Shown here piece by piece: positions 5,585 through 7,781 of a stretch of DNA of 7,781 nucleotides. The notes under the pieces were generated by a model, which did not search any database, was not told the origin of the DNA, and saw nothing but the letters and a program-made list of their open reading frames with translations. The translations under genes were made by a program, and so were the position numbers. The DNA lies in NCBI GenBank assembly GCA_014762585.1, contig JABURN010000253.1:1-7781 (forward strand), written 5' to 3'. The number at the start of each line of letters is the position of its first letter. Positions within the stretch are counted from its first letter, which is position 1. Source of the stretch: Methylophaga sp. (lineage in GTDB: Bacteria; Pseudomonadota; Gammaproteobacteria; Nitrosococcales; Methylophagaceae).

Positions 5585-5611
5585 TTGATTTGTGCCATGT
5601 GTTTAAATCAA
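5585..5611. promoter_or_regulatory. Inverted repeat upstream of the DJ-1/PfpI gene
   Basis: TTGATTT (5585-5591) and AAATCAA (5605-5611) form perfect 7-bp arms around 13 bases, about 40 bases before the TTG start. The half-sites resemble those of FNR-type sites but the spacing (13 instead of 4) does not. It may be an operator for another dimeric regulator, a leader hairpin, or chance. Confidence 0.25.
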
Positions 5612-5634
5612 CCGTGTCTGGCCACTTCGATTCA

Positions 5635-5668
5635 GATGTTGGGCTTCATTGCATTCAGCCCAACCTAC
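5635..5668 (-). repeat. GTAGGTTGGGCT-family repeat, unit C
   Basis: On the minus strand the unit reads GTAGGTTGGGCTGAATGCA, ATGA and then AGCCCAACATC. It has a perfect 8-bp stem (5638-5645 with 5657-5664) and an 11-nt loop, the same loop variant as unit A1. It starts 8 bases after the stop of the transglycosylase gene and points away from it. This gap is between tandem genes, and only a single unit is present. Confidence 0.88.
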
Positions 5669-5676
5669 CTGATTCA

Positions 5677-7506
5677 TTACTGACTATAACAGGTTGAGAT
5701 ATCCGGCCATTCATCCTTCTTGATGGTGGTGTAATGGTTCCAGAATGCCTTGTCGATGGCTTTCAATGACGTGGCAGTGTCATCAAGACGATAACGTGAC
5801 AAATGTCCGGGGCCGCCGTTATAAGCGGCATAGGTCGCCTTGATCAGGTTGTCATCACCGCCGGGCTGCTCGTGTTCGCCTCGCCGGAGTGCGTAATCGA
5901 CCAGGTAATGAGTTAGAATATCGATGCCGGCATTCACGTTGTAGTCGACCTCATTAACCAGGCGATCCAGATCATAGACCTTGCGCCATACGCGGCCGTT
6001 GATTTGCATCATGCCCACGGCACCACCGGCGGAACGTAACACTTCCGGCGGACTGCTCGACCCGGCGAAATGGCGCCAGCAGGATTCCTTCCAGGCGGTA
6101 GCACGAACCAAAGGATCAAGCCGTTCTGTCAGTCTGTCTGGCAGGCTGTTATTGTTGTCCAGCCAAGCGCTGGCCTGTTGCTCCAGCAGACGGGCGACCA
6201 GCTCAAGATAAGTATCAAGATTGCCCGGCTTTGGGACCATGCCCTTTAATGCCTCGGCGGGGTTGATGCTATCTGCATGTGCGGCTGGCATCAGCCAGGA
6301 ACCCACACGGCCCAAGCTCCCGGTGAGTTGCTCACTTAATGGTACGGTCGGGAGTTCTGGCTTTCCCTCGCTATCAAAACCGAACAGATCACGAAACTCG
6401 GGGTCGACTTCCAGCGGCAAAGGCGTAAAACTTGGCGGTACCGATTCAGCCATCAGCAAACGAGCGAGCCTACGCAGTCCGTCACGAGTGATTTCCAGAC
6501 CATATTCCGGCCCCAGCGCATCGAGTGCCCGCAGTGCGTCACCACCTGCCAGAAACGCGGCCAGTCTGAAGTCGACTTCCAGACCCGGTGTGTCCAGACC
6601 TTCGAGTATGCCCATCAATGGGCGCAAGCGATCCCATGTAGTCAGGAACAATTCGCGAACCGGATCAGACTCAGGGTCATCAATCGTCAGCGCCTCGGCA
6701 ATCGCGTGCCTTGCATCCAGTAGCACAGCGAATAACTCAAGACGCAGGGCACGCGAGTCCGTAGATTGAGCCAACATGGTAATGATGGTCGTCAAAAAGC
6801 CATCTAGCTCATCTTCAATGGTTTGCCATTCGGCCAATTCGCTGTCATCCAGAATGGGCTCAGGTGATACATCGGCGACTTCTGGCGGTTTAACCTGGAA
6901 AGCCAGCCAGGCTCTGATGCCGGTTTCTTCCGTTTGAATGCGGCTAATGTGGGTGCGCTCAACCAGGGACGGCTCACCATCCGGTCCCAGCAGTTGTTCG
7001 ATTAATTCATCAAGATTATTCAGTGGCCCTGCCAGATCAACTTTGACGCTTTTCATGCGTGGCAGCACCAGCGCATCAGCAATGAGCTTGACGGGTTTGC
7101 TTAAAAGGCCGGGGCTATTATCCGGGCGTGACAGCTCGATGGAGTCAGGCACAAATTCGATCGCCAGTCCCGATTCTGTCACTTGGGGCGTCAGTTTGAG
7201 GGCAAGACGTCCCAGCCACGGTTTGGGGCCGCGGCAGACACCGAGTACATGGGCACCAGTTGTAGCGGTCAGCGCCATACCGACAGACAGTTTGTCACCA
7301 TCAACCGCGACCTGCACATCGGACAACTCAAGCTGATTGCAAAGATCGTTGCGGAGCGTGCTCTGGCCCTTGTCATCAAGTTCAAGGACGCGATTAATCG
7401 CAGACTGTAAATGAGTGGTTTCAGCCAGCAAAGGGATTTCAACTTCGTCCGCAGAGAATGCGTTCGAACTGAATAAGATGAAAAGCAGCCATCCAATGTG
7501 CTTCAT
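5677..7506 (-). CDS. Secreted lytic transglycosylase (SLT domain) with a long N-terminal region
   Basis: A 609-aa exported protein. Residues 1-19 form a signal peptide (MKHIGWLLFILFSSNAFSA). The C-terminal part (about 455-575) is a goose-lysozyme-like SLT domain: catalytic Glu474 in ATAWKESCW, GGAVGMMQING (494-504), a region with NVNAGIDILTHYL (523-535), and AAYNGGPG (560-567). Such enzymes cleave peptidoglycan glycan strands to 1,6-anhydro-muropeptides. The first ~440 residues match no domain I know; they are acidic, helix-rich after about 225, and hold a Cys pair (56, 91), with Cys476 and Cys606 in or after the catalytic part. There is no lipobox, so it is probably soluble in the periplasm. 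A GGAG site lies six bases before ATG 7506 and a good promoter upstream. An odd WLMPAAHADS (404-413) resembles a signal-peptidase site inside the chain. Confidence 0.9.
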   Translation of the reverse strand: MKHIGWLLFILFSSNAFSADEVEIPLLAETTHLQSAINRVLELDDKGQSTLRNDLCNQLELSDVQVAVDGDKLSVGMALTATTGAHVLGVCRGPKPWLGRLALKLTPQVTESGLAIEFVPDSIELSRPDNSPGLLSKPVKLIADALVLPRMKSVKVDLAGPLNNLDELIEQLLGPDGEPSLVERTHISRIQTEETGIRAWLAFQVKPPEVADVSPEPILDDSELAEWQTIEDELDGFLTTIITMLAQSTDSRALRLELFAVLLDARHAIAEALTIDDPESDPVRELFLTTWDRLRPLMGILEGLDTPGLEVDFRLAAFLAGGDALRALDALGPEYGLEITRDGLRRLARLLMAESVPPSFTPLPLEVDPEFRDLFGFDSEGKPELPTVPLSEQLTGSLGRVGSWLMPAAHADSINPAEALKGMVPKPGNLDTYLELVARLLEQQASAWLDNNNSLPDRLTERLDPLVRATAWKESCWRHFAGSSSPPEVLRSAGGAVGMMQINGRVWRKVYDLDRLVNEVDYNVNAGIDILTHYLVDYALRRGEHEQPGGDDNLIKATYAAYNGGPGHLSRYRLDDTATSLKAIDKAFWNHYTTIKKDEWPDISTCYSQ

Positions 7507-7573
7507 TCGATGCTCCAGTGGTAAGAGCGAGATGACTCGCGGGGTGTGCCCGGTCCTGATTCTGGGCTGCGAT

Positions 7574-7602
7574 ATTATCCGCGCTTTTTAAATGACTGTC
7601 AT
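7574..7602 (-). promoter_or_regulatory. Sigma70-type promoter for the transglycosylase gene
   Basis: On the minus strand ATGACA (7597-7602, 5 of 6 to the -35 consensus) and GATAAT (7574-7579, 5 of 6 to the -10 consensus) are separated by exactly 17 bases. Transcription would start near 7567, giving a leader of about 60 bases before ATG 7506. Confidence 0.6.
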
Positions 7603-7703
7603 AAAATTTAGCGTTGTTTTAGAGCACCGCTGAGTGTCGTCTCGTAGGAGGGTTGGGAGACAAGCAAACTACTGAATTAGAAACCTTAATTTGTCAGCGG
7701 CGG

Positions 7704-7781
7704 TTAACTGATTTTCGAGAGTAACTGGCGAACCTCGTCAGTCTTTAATGGCGGTATCAGAGGATCCACTTCATGACCTTC
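7704..7781 (-). CDS. C-terminal fragment of an unidentified protein
   Basis: On the minus strand the frame is open from the window edge to TAA at 7704-7706, giving 25 residues ending PPLKTDEVRQLLSKIS. The charged amphipathic ending looks like a genuine C-terminal helix, but the fragment is too short to assign. Between this stop and the transglycosylase start (7507-7703) I see the promoter above and a weak GTCTC/GAGAC inverted repeat (7638-7660), but no T-tract terminator. Confidence 0.4.
   Translation of the reverse strand, partial: EGHEVDPLIPPLKTDEVRQLLSKIS

Noticed and set aside
5585..5611. FNR/DNR-type binding site
   Set aside because: The half-sites are similar but are separated by 13 bases where the known site needs 4.
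6221..6769. 182-aa open frame on the plus strand, and other long open frames opposite the transglycosylase gene
   Set aside because: They are antisense to a gene with a signal peptide, catalytic motifs, promoter and ribosome binding site; their products are Ser/Arg-rich, as expected from reading the complementary strand.
7644..7674. Possible fifth repeat unit (GTAGGAGGGTTGGGAG ... AAGC)
   Set aside because: Only the first few bases and a GTTGGG core agree; the hairpin pairing is lost and it is not next to a stop codon in the usual orientation.
1..7781. CRISPR array, tRNA or rRNA gene, insertion sequence, phage or toxin-antitoxin system
   Set aside because: No regularly spaced direct repeats, cloverleaf, transposase, integrase or small paired toxin genes were seen; the four small repeats are dispersed and inverted, not an array.

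Overview
The window looks like ordinary chromosomal sequence from a gammaproteobacterium. The evidence is the protein families present (a quinol-type NO reductase tail, SirB2, periplasmic SodC, a DUF4174 protein, a GspE/PilB-like ATPase), mid-range GC and classical Shine-Dalgarno and sigma70-like signals. I cannot name the genus. Nothing looks like a phage, plasmid, transposase or CRISPR array.

Layout. Bases 1-1111 (+): the 3' end of a nitric oxide reductase gene (norB-like), a sirB2-family membrane protein gene, and an unrecognised 159-aa gene. They are closely spaced and probably form one transcription unit, ending at a bidirectional hairpin terminator (1113-1138). Bases 1153-2204 (-): sodC, preceded upstream by a small secreted DUF4174 protein gene. 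Bases 2424-2784 (+): a secreted EF-hand protein whose third calcium loop is cut by a stop codon at its last position; the adjacent frame carries the missing continuation. Bases 2927-3415 (-): a VOC/PhnB-like protein. Bases 3551-4852 (+): an orphan GspE/PilB-type ATPase without the usual N-terminal domain, very likely starting at TTG. Bases 4964-5545 (-): a DJ-1/PfpI-family protein. Bases 5677-7506 (-): a 609-aa secreted protein with a C-terminal lytic transglycosylase domain, behind a good promoter. Bases 7704-7781 (-): the tail of another gene.

The genes do not form one pathway. There is a loose stress and cell-envelope theme: NO reduction, periplasmic superoxide removal, and several exported proteins. 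This is inference only.

The most interesting signal is a small dispersed repeat of about 31-34 nt (GTAGGTTGGGCT ... AGCCCAAC). It occurs four times, only between genes. Every copy points away from the 3' end of the gene before it. It is a tail-to-tail pair in the convergent gap at 2838-2916, one copy plus a probable decayed partner in the convergent gap at 4854-4923, and a single copy in the tandem gap at 5635-5668. Two loop variants can be told apart. The other notable points are the frameshifted EF-hand gene and an extended -10 promoter that overlaps the annotatable ATG of the ATPase gene, so that the true start is probably a downstream TTG.
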